Shown here piece after piece: positions 1 to 12,402 of a stretch of DNA of 64,000 bases. Each line of letters begins with the position of its first letter. Positions within the stretch are counted from its first letter, which is position 1. Source of the DNA: Onchidella celtica (Eukaryota > Mollusca > Gastropoda > Systellommatophora > Onchidiidae). The notes beneath the pieces were generated by a model that was not told the DNA's origin, ran no database searches, and saw only the letters and a program-made list of their open reading frames with translations. The stretch spans positions 20,123,292 through 20,187,291 of the forward strand of contig OZ007582.1 in assembly GCA_963931925.1 (NCBI GenBank). Reading direction: 5' to 3'. Position numbers and translations under genes: made by a program.

Positions 1-1897
1 ATTGGTTGATGGTGTGGAAAAAACGCTCATTAGTGCAGCACCAATGATGAATTAGATGTCGGGGCATTGAGTGCGACGACAGGTGCCAAAATTACCCGAC
101 AGTAAGTCAAAACTATCTCTTATCGAAATAAGGTATTTCATGAGCCTGCTCGAGTAGCATCTAAATGACCCAAAATCTTAGTGTTTCTACATTATATGTA
201 CAGGAAAACGAAATTTTAATGCGGAAATTATATGTTTGAGTAGATAGCAACATGATTTTGTTGCCATTTGTTCGAATTTTGTTCAGAGTTATGCATCTTA
301 ATACCTACTGGGGTCGAGCGATTTACGATCTGTGTATAACTACGGGAGCATTCATTATGTGCAATGTTATAGCGACGATCTGTATTTCTCAGTATCCTGT
401 TGATAGGAAAAATTACTTTAGATTTTCAAACAAGGTATCATATAGAACAAGGTATGATATGAAAATTAAGTTACTTTGCTGTGACTCTTGTCTATAAACT
501 ATCTAGTAAATATCGTGAACACATGACACTATTAAATTTCCTCTGTCAGAGTCTATGCATTTCTAGTGGAGATCTGTGACATAACAGTGTACATGTCATG
601 GGATTAGAATTTAAGTAAACCAGTTTCTGGGTCTCTGCACACAACATCTTCAGCTTTTTAGGGTAAATACTAAAAGGGAACTACATGTATGCCTACTTGT
701 ACATTGTACATGTGTAATAATATATTATTCTGGTCGGGTGGCATTTCCAATCGTAAACAACGATTTTGGTTGGGCACAGGAATAGGAGACTGACAACAGG
801 GGCGAAGCGTGACCCTCTGCAGAGGGTAATCAGAATTTAAGCTAGTAAGATCCTCATAATAGGACGTATCGCTACATCATATGTACATATTATAAATGCA
901 GCGAATAAAACAATGAAACGGTTGCTAGGCACTGCAAAAATCTGAAGAGCGGACTATTCTTGTCAACAGGACAGGAATGCAGCAATTTACAAGCCAAACT
1001 AATCTGAAAAACTATTCATTCATACTAACAGACTTATAAACGCATATTTTTCACCCATTTTTAAAAATATAACTTTAACACGTTTTCATTGTCATATTCA
1101 TAGCCAGAGATTTTGTTAGTCTACCATCTCATAAAGTTTCTAGGAAAGGACCCACTAACATTAAATGGTAGAAAGTGCTTAAATGGCATCTCTGTGACAC
1201 AACAATGTGTAGCGATTTCGGAGAAGTGGCTATCTGCCGTTGCGGTTTAGGTTCGAGCGACCTGTCAAGTGAATTGATGTTCTTAATACGTTCGTCTGAT
1301 TTTGATCACAGTTATATCTAGATCTAGACTATAATAATTATTATTCTTTGATAGCTCTTGCTGTGCGTAGAGTAAATTATTCTTAGATTACCTCAAACAA
1401 AACAAAAAAAAAAAGATCCACACAAACTCTTTCACTCTACTCTTTACCTTTCGATTGGGATGAAAACGACCGCATAGTGAAAAACCTGCATAAGTACGTA
1501 AAATCAGGTCAAACCTTGATTATAAACCTATTTTTTTCCCCCACTATTTTGCTGCCTGCGGCGCCGCTTTGAAGAAAACAGGCTATGCTCAAGCTCGCTT
1601 CTGGGTGTAGTCAAGTCTTCTTCGTCTTTGTTAATCACTGATTTGGGACCAGTTCATATGGTGTAAGTCCCTGCAAAGATGCTTTTCGGTCAGGGGTGTT
1701 AGACTATAACAACAAACCCAAAATAGCAACGTAGAATAGAATGCTGAACTGACTAAATGGACTTGGAGTTTGGCTCGATCTGAAAAGCGTAGTAATTCTA
1801 GAATTAATATTCGAAGGGTAATCATGCACTGATTATTTGATTATGAGGAAGCCTCGCCACTGCATACACATAGATTTTTGGCGTTAACCCCACTACC
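1..1897. other. Region without recognised gene
   Basis: No ORF here resembles a known protein. All are short, and none is joined to another by convincing splice signals. The composition is AT-rich with ordinary simple-sequence patches. I see no tandem repeat, long inverted repeat or RNA gene in it. Confidence 0.5.
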
Positions 1898-1905
1898 GTC
1901 ATAAG

Positions 1906-2265
1906 CAGGGCTGGATTAACCATTAAGCAAAACAAGCACGTGCTTAGGGCATCAAGGATGGGGAAGGGGGTGGGGGTAGAGGGGGGGGGGGCACCACAGA
2001 GATTTTTCCTAGCCCGATTCACCATGGACCATATGGTGCAAAACTGCAAATGGTGCAGCTGAACCAGGGTCCACAGAACGGGGCCTCCACGGCAAATGGA
2101 AAATGTGAAGTGTTTGCTGGCCTATAAGATCAACTTTTTTTTTATTTTCATGGTTTATTTTTGTTTATATTTTGATTTAAGCTTACATATACTGTACTAT
2201 AATGTACGGGGGCACCAAAATCATTTAAGGGCTTAGAGCCTGTAAAAGGTCTTAATCCGGTCCTG
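1906..2265. mobile_element. hAT-type MITE with 8-bp target duplication
   Basis: A 360-bp element with imperfect terminal inverted repeats: the left end reads CAGGGCTGGATTAA and the right end, reversed, CAGGACCGGATTAA. It is flanked by near-identical 8-mers, GTCATAAG (1898-1905) and GTCAAAAG (2266-2273). An 8-bp duplication and CAGGG-type ends are hallmarks of the hAT superfamily. There is no transposase ORF, so it is non-autonomous. The interior contains a poly(G) run near 1981-1990. Confidence 0.7.
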
Positions 2266-2273
2266 GTCAAAAG

Positions 2274-4145
2274 CCAATTAAATTGGCAGTTTTGTTCCAT
2301 AAGCTGCCAGGGCCAATTAAATCATCTTTCCCAAAATGTATACTTTGGGGGGGGGGGGGGGTTAAAATGATTAAAAAAACAGCCTTAAATACATGTACTA
2401 AATTTGTGTGATGGAGACCTGCGGGTGGTACACTCTAAGTGGGACACAATAGGCCTACAGTGACTCTTTCCTGACAATGATTAAGGGTTATGAATACCAT
2501 TTTTCACTTTGGCGGCTTTGGCGGGCGTTAAGTCTTCTAAAGGTGCAGGCACATTGGCTTCGCTTTCGCCTCCTTTTCCTCTCTCCCCTTTTTGAGGAGA
2601 GGAAAGGAAGGGGGGGGGGAGGAGAGGAGTGGAGGTCACAGACTAGATTCTCTTTCCTCTACCCTCCTCACAATCTGCGCAGTCATGGAAGCTGGACAAT
2701 TGATGCTTTTGTTCTGTTTAAAAAGGTGATGGCAAAACACTCGTCGATACTGAGTAGATCTACATAGAGTCCATGGAAATTTTTTTTTCCACTCTTCATA
2801 TGTAATTGCAGTTGCAATAGTTTGAGTCAGTCTGGTCATAGAGAGTTTGTCATTTTTGTACAGCATTAATCAAAACTTCAAGGTCCATTTTCTTAATGAC
2901 AAATTATTGACTCCGAGTTGACTGAGCACGTCACTGTATAGACACTGCAGTGACACGCTTGGTGAGAGCAAAGATACTAGAATTGATAAAATGAGACAGC
3001 TAATGCTTTTAGTGTGTACAGATTTCGTACCACCACTTAGCGGCAAACGCGCGGAAGTCGTGAAAAGTGCCGTATTTTACAAAGCATAATAGGGAAAATA
3101 TAGAATTTTGTTCGCTGTTCAGCTGTCGCTTTAGGCCTTGACTGACGTCACTTATTAGTTATTATGGAATTATGAACTTCAATCGCTGTGGGAAAAACTC
3201 TGGCTATATTTTCATTGTTTTAGTCATAGTAGCACTGTCACAATTTTGCATCATAAATTTACCACTATATCAAGCATTCTTTTCACACTATGCGCCATGC
3301 CCCGCCCCCCCCCCCCCTCCAGTCAGCGCGCAAATTGTGTGCACGGTTTTTTTTTTAGTGGTGCCAAGAAGTCAGTGTCTCATCTTATCGTTTCTAATAT
3401 CTTGGGTGAGAGAAAGAGGTGATTGAAATTTTAGTGCGGAGCTAAGTGAGCTCTCCTCATCTTTTTTGGGCGGGGGGGGGGGGGGGAGTGGTTAAGGAAG
3501 GGGAGAGGAAAAGGAGGGGAGCCCACTGTAGCGGCCCCAACAATATTTATAATGATTAAATTCTCCGCTCTACATCCTTCCTATTCAAAGTTTAGTCGGC
3601 TGCGATCCTTGAAATTTGTTAGTGTAAGCCTTTCATGTTGTGTCATAATAACCGTGGCGTGGCTGTCACAGTCCAGGTAATCGGGGGACAATATACTGAA
3701 ATAATTCGTTGAAAGTGTATTGGAGCTGAACCGGAGAAACCCAGCACTGAGGAAAATTCCCACACGTAGCAGGGCGCCAAAGACAACGGAGGCGGGGGGA
3801 AAAGGGGAAAAACAGGAAACTAGAAGATCTGGAATAGCATGACATGGACACCTATTATGTTGGTTTGAGTGGGTTTGCTTTATATGCACGTACACACGTA
3901 CACTCGCACAGTGTATTTTATCAACTGATGCTAAGATTCGCTTTGGTAATGTTAATATTGTCCCTTTTCATGGGAATATAGACAAATCGATGCTTATAAC
4001 AGTTTATGATGTATGGACGAGCATACAAATTCTGTCATTTGGCTGAACATAACGTGAAAAGACAAGAGATTTTCATTACTGGTCGTGGTTAATACTGTAT
4101 TCACATGATTAGAATTTTCTTATCTAAAGGGATACATTCCTGAAA
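2274..4145. other. Region without recognised gene
   Basis: Intergenic sequence with several poly(G) or poly(C) runs, near 2347-2360, 2611-2619, 3304-3317 and 3473-3486. The short ORFs show no recognisable domain. Nothing else is supported. Confidence 0.45.
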
Positions 4146-4535
4146 CAGTAGAACTTGGTTATGTTCCACCAAAAATGTCTCGTTATATCTGAAGTCTCGC
4201 TATTCCAGGAAAGAGTACAAAGGGCAAGGCAAGGGATTAAAATACCCCACTATGTGCAGGGCATGCTAACAAGAGAGGTAGCCCATGAAAATATAGTGGG
4301 GTATTTTAATGGTTGCCTTCCTTGTTGGCTTGTGGTGTAAATCAACGTACATAATGTCAAACTGACGACAGATCTCTGCCTTGATATCGGTAATTTTTTT
4401 TTATAGATTGCCGTTATTCGAGTATTTTATAATATAGCTCATATAGTAGAAAAAACGGGGATTTAAAAATTTAATGTTCTTGCTATTGGCAAAGGTCTCA
4501 TTATTAGCAGTGTCGTTAAACATGATGGTCCACTG
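4146..4535. mobile_element. pogo/Tigger-like non-autonomous element, copy 1
   Basis: The right end, read on the minus strand, begins CAGTGGACCATCATGTTTAA next to a TA dinucleotide. The left end begins CAGTAGAACTTGGTTATGTT. Ends of CAGTRGAMC type at TA sites are typical of pogo/Tigger elements. An internal inverted repeat (about 4271-4323) pairs an AAGAGAGGTAGCC-like arm with GGTTGCCTTCCTT. About 300 bp is repeated in inverse orientation at 20639-20945. No transposase is encoded. Confidence 0.55.
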
Positions 4536-4803
4536 TATATTTGTGAGGCCACTACATGTATTCTTACTGTAAATGTACTTTCAAATGTAATAAATATAAA
4601 TAAATAAATTAGGCATTTAAATACATAAATCTCTAATATTTGAGAACAAGATCTCAGGAACCATGTCAACCAAATTCAAGAACCTTGACAAAACTATCCA
4701 GTCACTGTCAATATAAATGAATCAAATAATCAATACAAAACTCTTAACCTTTTCAGAAATAATTTTATTACAAAACGGGTCACAGAATTTGATCACAATC
4801 AAT

Positions 4804-4806
<3 letters not shown>

Positions 4807-4840
<34 letters not shown>
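4807..4840. repeat. (AC)n microsatellite
   Basis: A perfect AC dinucleotide run of about 16 units within AT-rich sequence. No function is implied. Confidence 0.9.
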
Positions 4841-4841
<1 letters not shown>

Positions 4842-5586
4842 GTAATTAATCACACTTTTTTCCCACATTAATTCATTTTTACCTTACAAACTTGTAAAGC
4901 TTATTTCCACTGTACTGGGAGTTATGCATGGCAGTTACATCATGGAAGTACAAGCATTCTGAATTTCGCACACAGATCAAATGAGGTGAAGACTTGAGTG
5001 GAAATATCAAATCTGATCCGTCGGAAAACAACAACACCAAAAGCCCGTGGGGTTCCATACGTTGATGACAGTTTAAATTATATAATTGTTGACGTTGTTT
5101 TTTTTTGTTATATAAAATAATGCGAATAAACTTGACAAAGGAAACATGTTTTTATATGCCTGGGCAGAGTCTGACTACATATTGTATTCTGCTTGTGCCC
5201 GATTTTGTGAACAGCAAGCACAAGCACATAATATCTAAAATATCCCCTAATACACGTACGACCAAACTGTTTCCAGTGCTATTTCTGATCATGAATTCTG
5301 AGATGAACCAGAGGTGGCCTCAGGCTATGGGCAATCCATTATAAATTTGTGAATTATTTTGTGCCACCCGAGACAAAGGATACCGAGATAAATCAACTCG
5401 CCAAATTCCATCCGCCGATTTGAGCGCATATCACTGATGTTATCAATGCGCACCCCACCCCATCGTAACTGAACAAAAAACACTAGTACCCACCTTATTT
5501 ATACACGTGCAATTTGTGGACCTATAGTGTGAGAAGGAATGGTTTGTCTCTGTATTTTCTGTCTCGGGTGTCACCGAACTTTCAAG
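4841..5586. other. Region without recognised gene
   Basis: AT-rich sequence between the AC repeat and the first THAP-carrying element. The 79-residue ORF at 5105-5344 has no recognisable domain and no splice partners that I can find. Confidence 0.4.
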
Positions 5587-5942
5587 TATAGGTAGAATGC
5601 GCATATCCACCATCTTGTCTGTCCGGACCCACTTAAGGCGTCGCTAACCAATCGGCGGTGAGTTCACTACTGTAAGCAATGACACGTGTGTATACGCACA
5701 TGGAAGACGTTCGGTCAATTCTTTCACTTCCGTTCTCTTGTTTACACGGGTGGTAGGGAATCGGACCAGTTTGGATCCATCCTTTCCACCCCTGTCACAA
5801 CAGTCGACTGCAATGCAACCAGCAGGCATTTTAACCGCTTAGACATATCTCGAAGTTACACTCATCAACTGATCCACCGGCCATCTTGTTTGGCGGAAGT
5901 ACAAAACAAAAACTCTGTGACGTCATGCGCATTCTACCTATA
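5587..5942 (-). mobile_element. TIR element carrying a THAP-domain exon, copy 1
   Basis: A 356-bp element. The ends are inverted repeats beginning TATAGGTAGAATGCGCAT, seen again inverted at 5925-5942. The minus strand contains an ATG at 5829 that opens a THAP-like stretch with MPAGCIAVDCCDR, a GSKLVRFP core and an R-x3-VKELTER helix. That gives the first C-x4-C of a C2CH zinc finger and the conserved FP; the later Cys/His pair and the AVPTF motif are not present. THAP exons occur in P-element and Kolobok-type transposases, so this is probably a decayed relative that kept only the DNA-binding exon. TA may be the duplicated target. Confidence 0.6.
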
Positions 5943-7005
5943 CAATTCATGATGAAACTCACCCAGCTCCTATCTTCAATAGGCTCAGTGAGGAAATTTC
6001 ATCACATCTCCTCACACTTGACATAATATGAGGCACTCTGAACTTGCCCGCAACCCGGTGTAGCAGGCCAGATTATACCCCCGCCAGACTATACCCGGGG
6101 TTAAACTGGCCTAGCCCAGAATATACCCCGGGGTATACTTTGGGCTAGGCCAGACTATACCCCCCCCCCAGTCCAGATTATACCCCCTACTTTAAAAAAA
6201 AAAAACAAGTCAAGACCACAGTTTATTTCAACTTTAGTTTAAATTGTTCATTATCACTGTCATCAGGTACCATATTGAAGCATACATTCTTGACTGTTGT
6301 AAATTATGATACATTAAAGAGAAAATAAACATGCGGTAAAAAGCATATACAAATTGTTTGAAAATCCATTCAAATTGATATGATTAGACTTTAACACTAA
6401 TTTTACTTGTATCCGTTGGTATTATTATTGTTTCTTTTTTTTTTTTTTATAATTAGTTGTCCATGAGATAAACATGTATTGTATTTTTTTTGTTTGGCAC
6501 CACTGACATAAAATACTTAGTGGCAAGGTATGAACTAGTTATAAGACTTATAAGTGTAAAGTTATCTGAATTTTATTTTAATTTTTGAAAATCAGAAATG
6601 TGCTTGATATGTCAGAACAATTAGATCTAAATATAAAGTAACAATAATGCAGAGAGAAAAGGCCAGGAAAGAACACACAGAGAAAACAACAACAACAACA
6701 TTTTAATAACCCAACTACTGACAGATGGTGCAATTCCATCATCCAGCAGACATTAAATACTTCACACAAAACTAAATACATACTAAAAATTTTTCATATC
6801 ACGAACATAACCTGTCCTGATCCACTTGAGACGTTACAGAATGCTAACCAGTAATATACAGTAATAAAAATAAGAACTCGAAATCATCTTATTTACTCTT
6901 GAAAATAAAGAGAATATAATCATCAGAATCATCATCATCATCTTGGAATATTATTAAGATAAGAGGGAATGTAAAAATACCCTACACATCATTCTAGAAA
7001 ATGGG

Positions 7006-7265
7006 GGAAAAGGTGGTCTAGAGGCAAGGTGCTCGCCTCTCATGCCAAGGGTCCCGGGTTCAAAACCCGGGCAGTGCAGGCATGTTGGAAATTGGGATTT
7101 TTCTCATATTTTCAAGTCCCTGATCCTATTGGGGCGTAGGATCGAGTACCTAGTCTTCCCGGATAAGGACGAAAAATTCGGAGGGCCCGTGTGCACGTTA
7201 AAGATACCTTGGCAGTTGGAAATCGTAAAGAGCAGGCCGAACAAGCCGCTGCCCGGGCAAAATTG
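7006..7265 (+). mobile_element. tRNA-derived SINE, copy A
   Basis: The head has a perfect polymerase III A box, TGGTCTAGAGG (7014-7024), and B box, GGTTCAAAACC (7057-7067), with a short CCCGGG/CCCGGG stem around the B box as in a T-arm. The body contains the word GTGCACGTTAAAGATACC seen in many invertebrate SINEs. It is nested in the left arm of the foldback element. Confidence 0.75.
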
Positions 7266-7365
7266 AAATTAATAGATTAAAATTTATCCATATCCCCCCC
7301 CCCCCCAACCAGCAACAACAAAATTTATTATTCATTATTATATAAATATCATTATTAATAAATAT

Positions 7366-7650
7366 TCAAATATTATTTGAGTAGTGAGTTGTGAACTGTT
7401 GTGAGTTGTGAACTGTTGTGAGTTGTAAACTGCGCCTAACAGTCTGCATTACAATTTGCTCTGAGATAGAGAGAGGTAGAGAGAGTGAGCGAGACAGGGA
7501 GAGAGAAAGAAGCAGTGTAGTGTGTTGAACGCTTCGCAGGCGTTCCATTCTGCTCTGTGGTTGCCATGTTGTTTCTGTAAAGCGCATAGAGCATTTTAAA
7601 TGGATATGCGCTATATAAACGCCATCTATTATTATTATTATTATCTATAA
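7366..7650 (+). mobile_element. SINE-like 3' tail with (ATT)n end
   Basis: A stretch ending GTAAAGCGCATAGAG, then GCGCTATATAAACGCCATC, then ATT repeats. The same tail, diverged, follows the SINE head at 33028-33125. Repeats of GAGTTGTGAACTGTT and GAGA precede it. It looks like the 3' end of a SINE of the same or a related family. Confidence 0.5.
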
Positions 7651-9712
7651 GCAGCAATGTGTGTGTACCAAGTTCATGTATATGTAAAAAATGTGTTAAA
7701 TCTTTTCACCTATTCAAGTAGAACTGAACAGAATGCTTTAGTAAAGTGGCTTTGATCGTCGTGAAAACTGACAGATTAAATCCACTGAGACAACAGTGCA
7801 TTGTAGAAAGTAATTACAGTATGTCACGGCAAAAATTTGATGGATCATGTTGCCTTAATATTTCTTGTTAGTAAATTCTTTGATAGCTTATATGTAGAAA
7901 GGTATACATTTCATGTAGCTCATGGTTTAAGTTTAAGGCACTGGATTAGTTTGCAGGGCATTTAAAGGATTGCAATTGTGTGTTATTGTGAATAAAGGCA
8001 TGTCACTTGCGGGTGAAATAAAATTTTAAAAACTTAATGTTGTATCCTTGAATATTTTGTCTGAATATGGGAGTATAATCTGGACTGGTGGAATATAGTT
8101 TGGCCTAAACACCACAGTTTATTTCAATCATAGTTTAATTCATTTTTTCATCACTGTCAACAGGCACCATAGTAAGACATACATACATACATTCTAGACT
8201 TCCATATAGTAAATCATTAATACAATTCAGAGGAAAAAACATGAATTACTATGTATTGATATGCTATCGCTATGGGGTGAATATCCATTCAAACTGATAT
8301 GATTCAACTTTAACCCTCATTTCATATACGTTCGTTGTCAAGTTGCAGTTGTTTATATAGTTGGTTGCCCATGAGTAAAATTTGCATTGTATTGTTTGTT
8401 TGGCACTGACATACACTTAGTCGCAATGGATGAAATAATTAACACACTCATAAAAATGAAGTCATTTTAGAGTATTTTTGTGTGCAAATACACAGTTGTT
8501 AAATCCTCTGGCAAGGGACGTGTCAAGCTTAGGAAGGTAAAGACGGACAAGGTCTTTTTTTTTTTTTTTAGATTTATTTCACACGCAAGTGACATACCCT
8601 TATTCACTAACATGTAAGTTCAATCTTTCAAATGCCTTGCAAACAAATCAGTGTCTTAAAGCATAAGGTACATGAAATGTATATCTTTCTACAAATAAGC
8701 TATCAAAAAATAATATTCACTAACAAGAAATTCTGTTACTGCAACATGATCCATCGAATTTTGCCTTAACATGCTATAGATCTTACTTTTTGCAATGCAC
8801 TACTTTTGTTTCTGTCGGTCTACTCAAATGTCAAGGCTATTTCACTAAAGCTTTCTGTCCAGTTCTACATGAATAGTTGAAAAGATTTAACACATTTCAT
8901 AGACATGTACATATGTGATACACACACACATTGCTGCTGTTTCTACACTCCCTCTTATATCTTTGTATTATTCCAAGGTGATGATGATGTTTATATTTCT
9001 CTTTATTTTCAAGAGTTGCTAAGATGATTTCGTATTCTCATTGTTATTAATGTATATTACTGGCTAGCATTCTGTAACATTTCAAGTGGATTTGGACAGG
9101 TGGAATTCATCAGGGGAAAAATTTAGTGCCTATTTAGTTTTATGTGAAGCGGATGATGGACTTGCACCATCTGTCAGTGTCAGTTGGGTTACTACTTAAT
9201 ACAATGCATGTTTTACTCATGGCCAACCAATTATCAAAATAATGATAATAATAATGATATCAACAGACACGATTGAAATTAATGCTGAAGTCTAATCATA
9301 TCATTTTGAATGGATACTCAACCCTTCTGTATATCAATGCATTTAAATGCATGTTTGTTTCCTCTAAAATGTATCATGATTAACAGGAGTCAAGAATGTA
9401 TGTATGTATACCAATTTAAACTAAGGCTGAAATAAATTGTTATGATTATTTCCTTTAAATTGTATTATGATTTATGGGTGTCAAGAATGTGTTCATGTAT
9501 GTATTAATATGATATCTGATGACAGTGATAAAGAACAGGCTGAAATAAACTGTGGACTTGACTTGTTTTCAAAAAAAAAGCAGGGGGTATAATCTGGACT
9601 GGGGGGTATAGTCTGGCCTAGCCCAAAGTAACCCCGGGGTATAAATCTGGCTAGGCCAGTTTAACCCCGGGTATAATCTGAGCGGGGGGTATATTTTGGC
9701 CTGTTACACCGG

Positions 9713-10226
9713 CTTAGATCGGTTGCAAAGGTTGAAAACGCCTGATTTCAACTTGAAATATTTCGCTCAAAACTGTACAAAACCTGGTTCAAAGTTATAT
9801 GTTTGTAAGGGTCTGTCTTTTTTCTGTTGAAATTTGCAATAAAACCATGTTATTATCTGTTGTGAATGTTTTATTTTGTACAGCGGCAGTTTGAATGTCT
9901 GTGTTTTCTACCACCGCGAACCCCCCAGACTCATGAGTGGCACTACAAACGGAGAGAAGACGTAACAACAGAAAACTCCCCATTGAAACACTTGAAACAA
10001 CAACAGATAAATTAAGGGTGCTTTATTCACTTTATCGTGTTTTCGATTGGTGTCTAAAGTTCATAAATGTCTTGATGCATCTCTATGCAATCTCGCTGAA
10101 ATGATTTGGGTAAGATTGTAACATAAACATCATTATGATGTCTTGTTTGTTATTCTGGGGCAAAGATCATACATGCATACTCGCTGTCCAGCTCACACAG
10201 TTGTTTCCCAGTGGTATTTTAGTTGA
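9713..10226. other. Region without recognised gene
   Basis: A short spacer between the foldback element and the MULE. No coding, RNA or repeat signal was seen. Confidence 0.4.
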
Positions 10227-10235
10227 CCAGAGTGG

Positions 10236-11548
10236 GGGTACATATCATTTGGGGAACTGCAAAACTTCTCTTTTGGGGAACTACCAAAAACAGTGCATTT
10301 GGGGAACCAATTTCTGTCGATACTATTTCGACAAATACTTTCTCTCCGTGTCGATATTTTAACACCAAATTAATTGCCTCTTCCGTTTGCCAATAAATTG
10401 CTTCAGTATTTTGAAACATTTAAGTCATTTCGTGTGCCGCTTTCTCGAAGTCCAAATGTATGACTTTGTCCATATTACATTCATTGACTGCTTTGTAGAT
10501 GCTTGTGAACTTGGAAAACATCTCTTGATAAATCTCTTTAGTTTTAGACGACAACAGAAAAAACGGAACTGGAAAATAGCGGCCGTTCTTAAGTGCAATA
10601 ACGGTGTACAATTGGTGAAACAGCTTCGGGCAACTTTTGAAGGTTCCATCACCAAATAAGTGAAGAACACCCTTGACAGCTTCAAGTGTCTCGGGGTTGT
10701 GCATGCTATTTCGCTTGCCGGATCTATATCCATCACTGTTTCATGCTGTGTCGTTATTGTTGCAAGGGCTGATAAAGCATCTTGTCTTGCCGTAGACAAT
10801 TTAGGAATTTGTTTTCTCCGATGTCTCCATACAGCCAGTCGTATGTTTTGAACTTCAGTTTGAGTTATTTGACCAGTCTCTGTTTTCTCTGCTTCTTTTG
10901 TTGGGAGCTTTCAGGGTCTCTCTGTTAAGTCCGTCTCAGCTTCTCTTTTACATGCCTGGCGTAAAACATGTGTCTGTGTTGTCTTTTCTCCACGGGGGTG
11001 GTTGTGGCTGGTGTCTCCGTGTTGAATCTCTGTTACTTCTGTGTTCGTCGTCAGTTTTCCTCGACAAGTGCTCTTCGTAGGCTACATGTCCAAAATTTAT
11101 AGGTGTCCGTCTCTTTCTTTAATCTGTACATAAATCCGTTTAAAAGAACCGCAGGCTTTCCTTTGCTCGTCTCTATTATGTACAGCTCCATTATAACAGG
11201 CAAAACTACTTGCAACAACTAAACTTGGACATGACCTGGCTTGCTTTATATATCCCATTCGTTTCACACACTAACAACAGCATCAACAGCAAAGATAACA
11301 AACAAACAAAAAACCGAGGCCAACTCAATTTGTCAAATAATGCACTCAACAAACGTGTATCTTTGAATAAAATTTTGCTTTCTGCTCAACCACACATTCT
11401 GTCCGCTTACTATCAAAATCACTCATGCAATGAAGTGATTAGAGATGTCCTTTTTTTCCAACATTGATTCGATGTGTAGGCGTTCCCCAATTAGCAGTTC
11501 CCCAAATGAGAAGTTTTAAAATTTTACTTCTCCAAATGATATGTACCC
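10236..11548 (-). mobile_element. Mutator-like (MULE) element, decayed
   Basis: A 1.3-kb element with inverted ends GGGTACATATCATTTGG (left) and the same word inverted at 11532-11548 with one change. It is flanked by the 8-mer CAGAGTGG at 10228-10235 and 11549-11556; with the adjacent C this is nearly the 8-9 bp expected for Mutator. Ends and interior repeat the words TTTGGGGAACTGC and CAGTTCCCCAAAT. The interior holds a FLYWCH plus MULE-transposase pseudogene on the minus strand. Confidence 0.75.
10384..11191 (-). pseudogene. FLYWCH / MULE transposase remnant
   Basis: Starting at the ATG on 11191, the minus strand reads a FLYWCH-type zinc finger: a G-K-P-A-V-L-L-N-G-F-x-Y opening, then YKFWTC, CRGKLTTN and a final SHNHP. 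Downstream, in other frames, are an RLAVWRHRRK segment and a MULE transposase core with GDGTFKSCPKLFHQLYT and a later HLDFEKAA, the first and second acidic positions of the catalytic triad. Frame changes between these blocks and the loss of the transposase C-terminus show that it is dead. The order FLYWCH then MULE is the known animal arrangement. Confidence 0.7.
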
Positions 11549-11825
11549 CAGAGTGGACTGGGAGTTTTTTGACAGCCAGCCTGCCACACGCCCACCAATA
11601 CCTGGTGATCACTGGGGTATGACCTGTCCTGCTGCTGGCTAGCTGTTTTTTTTTTTTTTAGTCAATTTTCTCAGAGCTGTCAAGTGCACACAAATCAAAT
11701 CAGACAGAAAGTAAGCAAAGAATCAGATTATTTTATTCATCATTTCTAGAGACAACCACACTAAATTAAACAACCATATACATGTAGGCTACTTGTACAT
11801 GATTGTATAAGCTATTAAGTAGCTT

Positions 11826-12329
11826 TCAAGTGAGCAATGCGGCTAAACTGGTTTTCTCTGAAGTTTTTCTGGGTTTTTTAATCTTCTGAAACACCAGAGA
11901 TTGTCCTTTCCTTGTCTTATTTACCAGCCTATCTTTCTCTTTTGATCGATATATATATAACAGCTTCTTGACAAGAAGACATGTTGCTTCCTCTATTTCC
12001 TTGCTGATTGGAGTGAACTCGCTTCCTAAGTTAGAAAACGTATTAATCGGTGTTTTAAATGCTTTGATAAAGGACGTTGAGGTATCCTTAGTATTGGTGT
12101 CAGGGTTTAAGTAATATAAATGCCGTGCTGGGTCACGACTTGTAAGGAGTTGATTTTTCACGGTCTCGTTGATTATAACCAGCGTAATTTTGTCCTTGAA
12201 CTGTTCTCGTGAACAGTTTGTTTTTGAAACACTTTTTCTTAGAGATGGAAAGAAAGTGGGGCGAGATAGAATAAATGGATAAGTTAGGAGTGACAGTGCA
12301 ATTCTCGACCCCGTGATTTTGATGAACAC
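11826..12329 (-). CDS. Unrecognised 167-residue ORF
   Basis: The longest ORF in this stretch that does not belong to a recognised element. It is lysine- and threonine-rich, with no signal peptide, membrane segment or motif that I recognise. A second ORF overlaps it at 12133-12402. No splice partner or start context singles it out. It may be a chance ORF, a decayed exon or part of an unrecognised transposon. Confidence 0.15.
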   Translation of the reverse strand: MFIKITGSRIALSLLTYPFILSRPTFFPSLRKSVSKTNCSREQFKDKITLVIINETVKNQLLTSRDPARHLYYLNPDTNTKDTSTSFIKAFKTPINTFSNLGSEFTPISKEIEEATCLLVKKLLYIYRSKEKDRLVNKTRKGQSLVFQKIKKPRKTSEKTSLAALLT

Positions 12330-12402
12330 TTAGAAGGGAAGAGAAGGGGTGAATAAGGATGGATAGTTTAAGACGCTTAGTCGCGTTCAGAAATTCGTAC
12401 AT

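Larger units (their letters stand above)
6055..9712. mobile_element. 3.7-kb foldback element with about 1.2-kb inverted arms
   Basis: The two ends are inverted copies: the left begins CCGGTGTAGCAGGCC and the right, reversed, CCGGTGTAACAGGCC. Homology continues inward through clusters of TATACCCC-type words and their complements, then unique sequence. Left 6055-6970 matches right 9712-8940, and left 7680-8040 matches right 8940-8565. The centre (8040-8560) carries a third partial copy of the arm in the same orientation as the left arm. A SINE-derived block at about 7000-7660 interrupts only the left arm. There is no transposase-like ORF. No clear target duplication was found, so the superfamily is open. 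Confidence 0.7.

Noticed and set aside
7014..7085. tRNA gene
   Set aside because: A and B boxes are good but the anticodon arm and acceptor stem do not close, and the same head recurs three times with a shared non-tRNA body, so it is a SINE.
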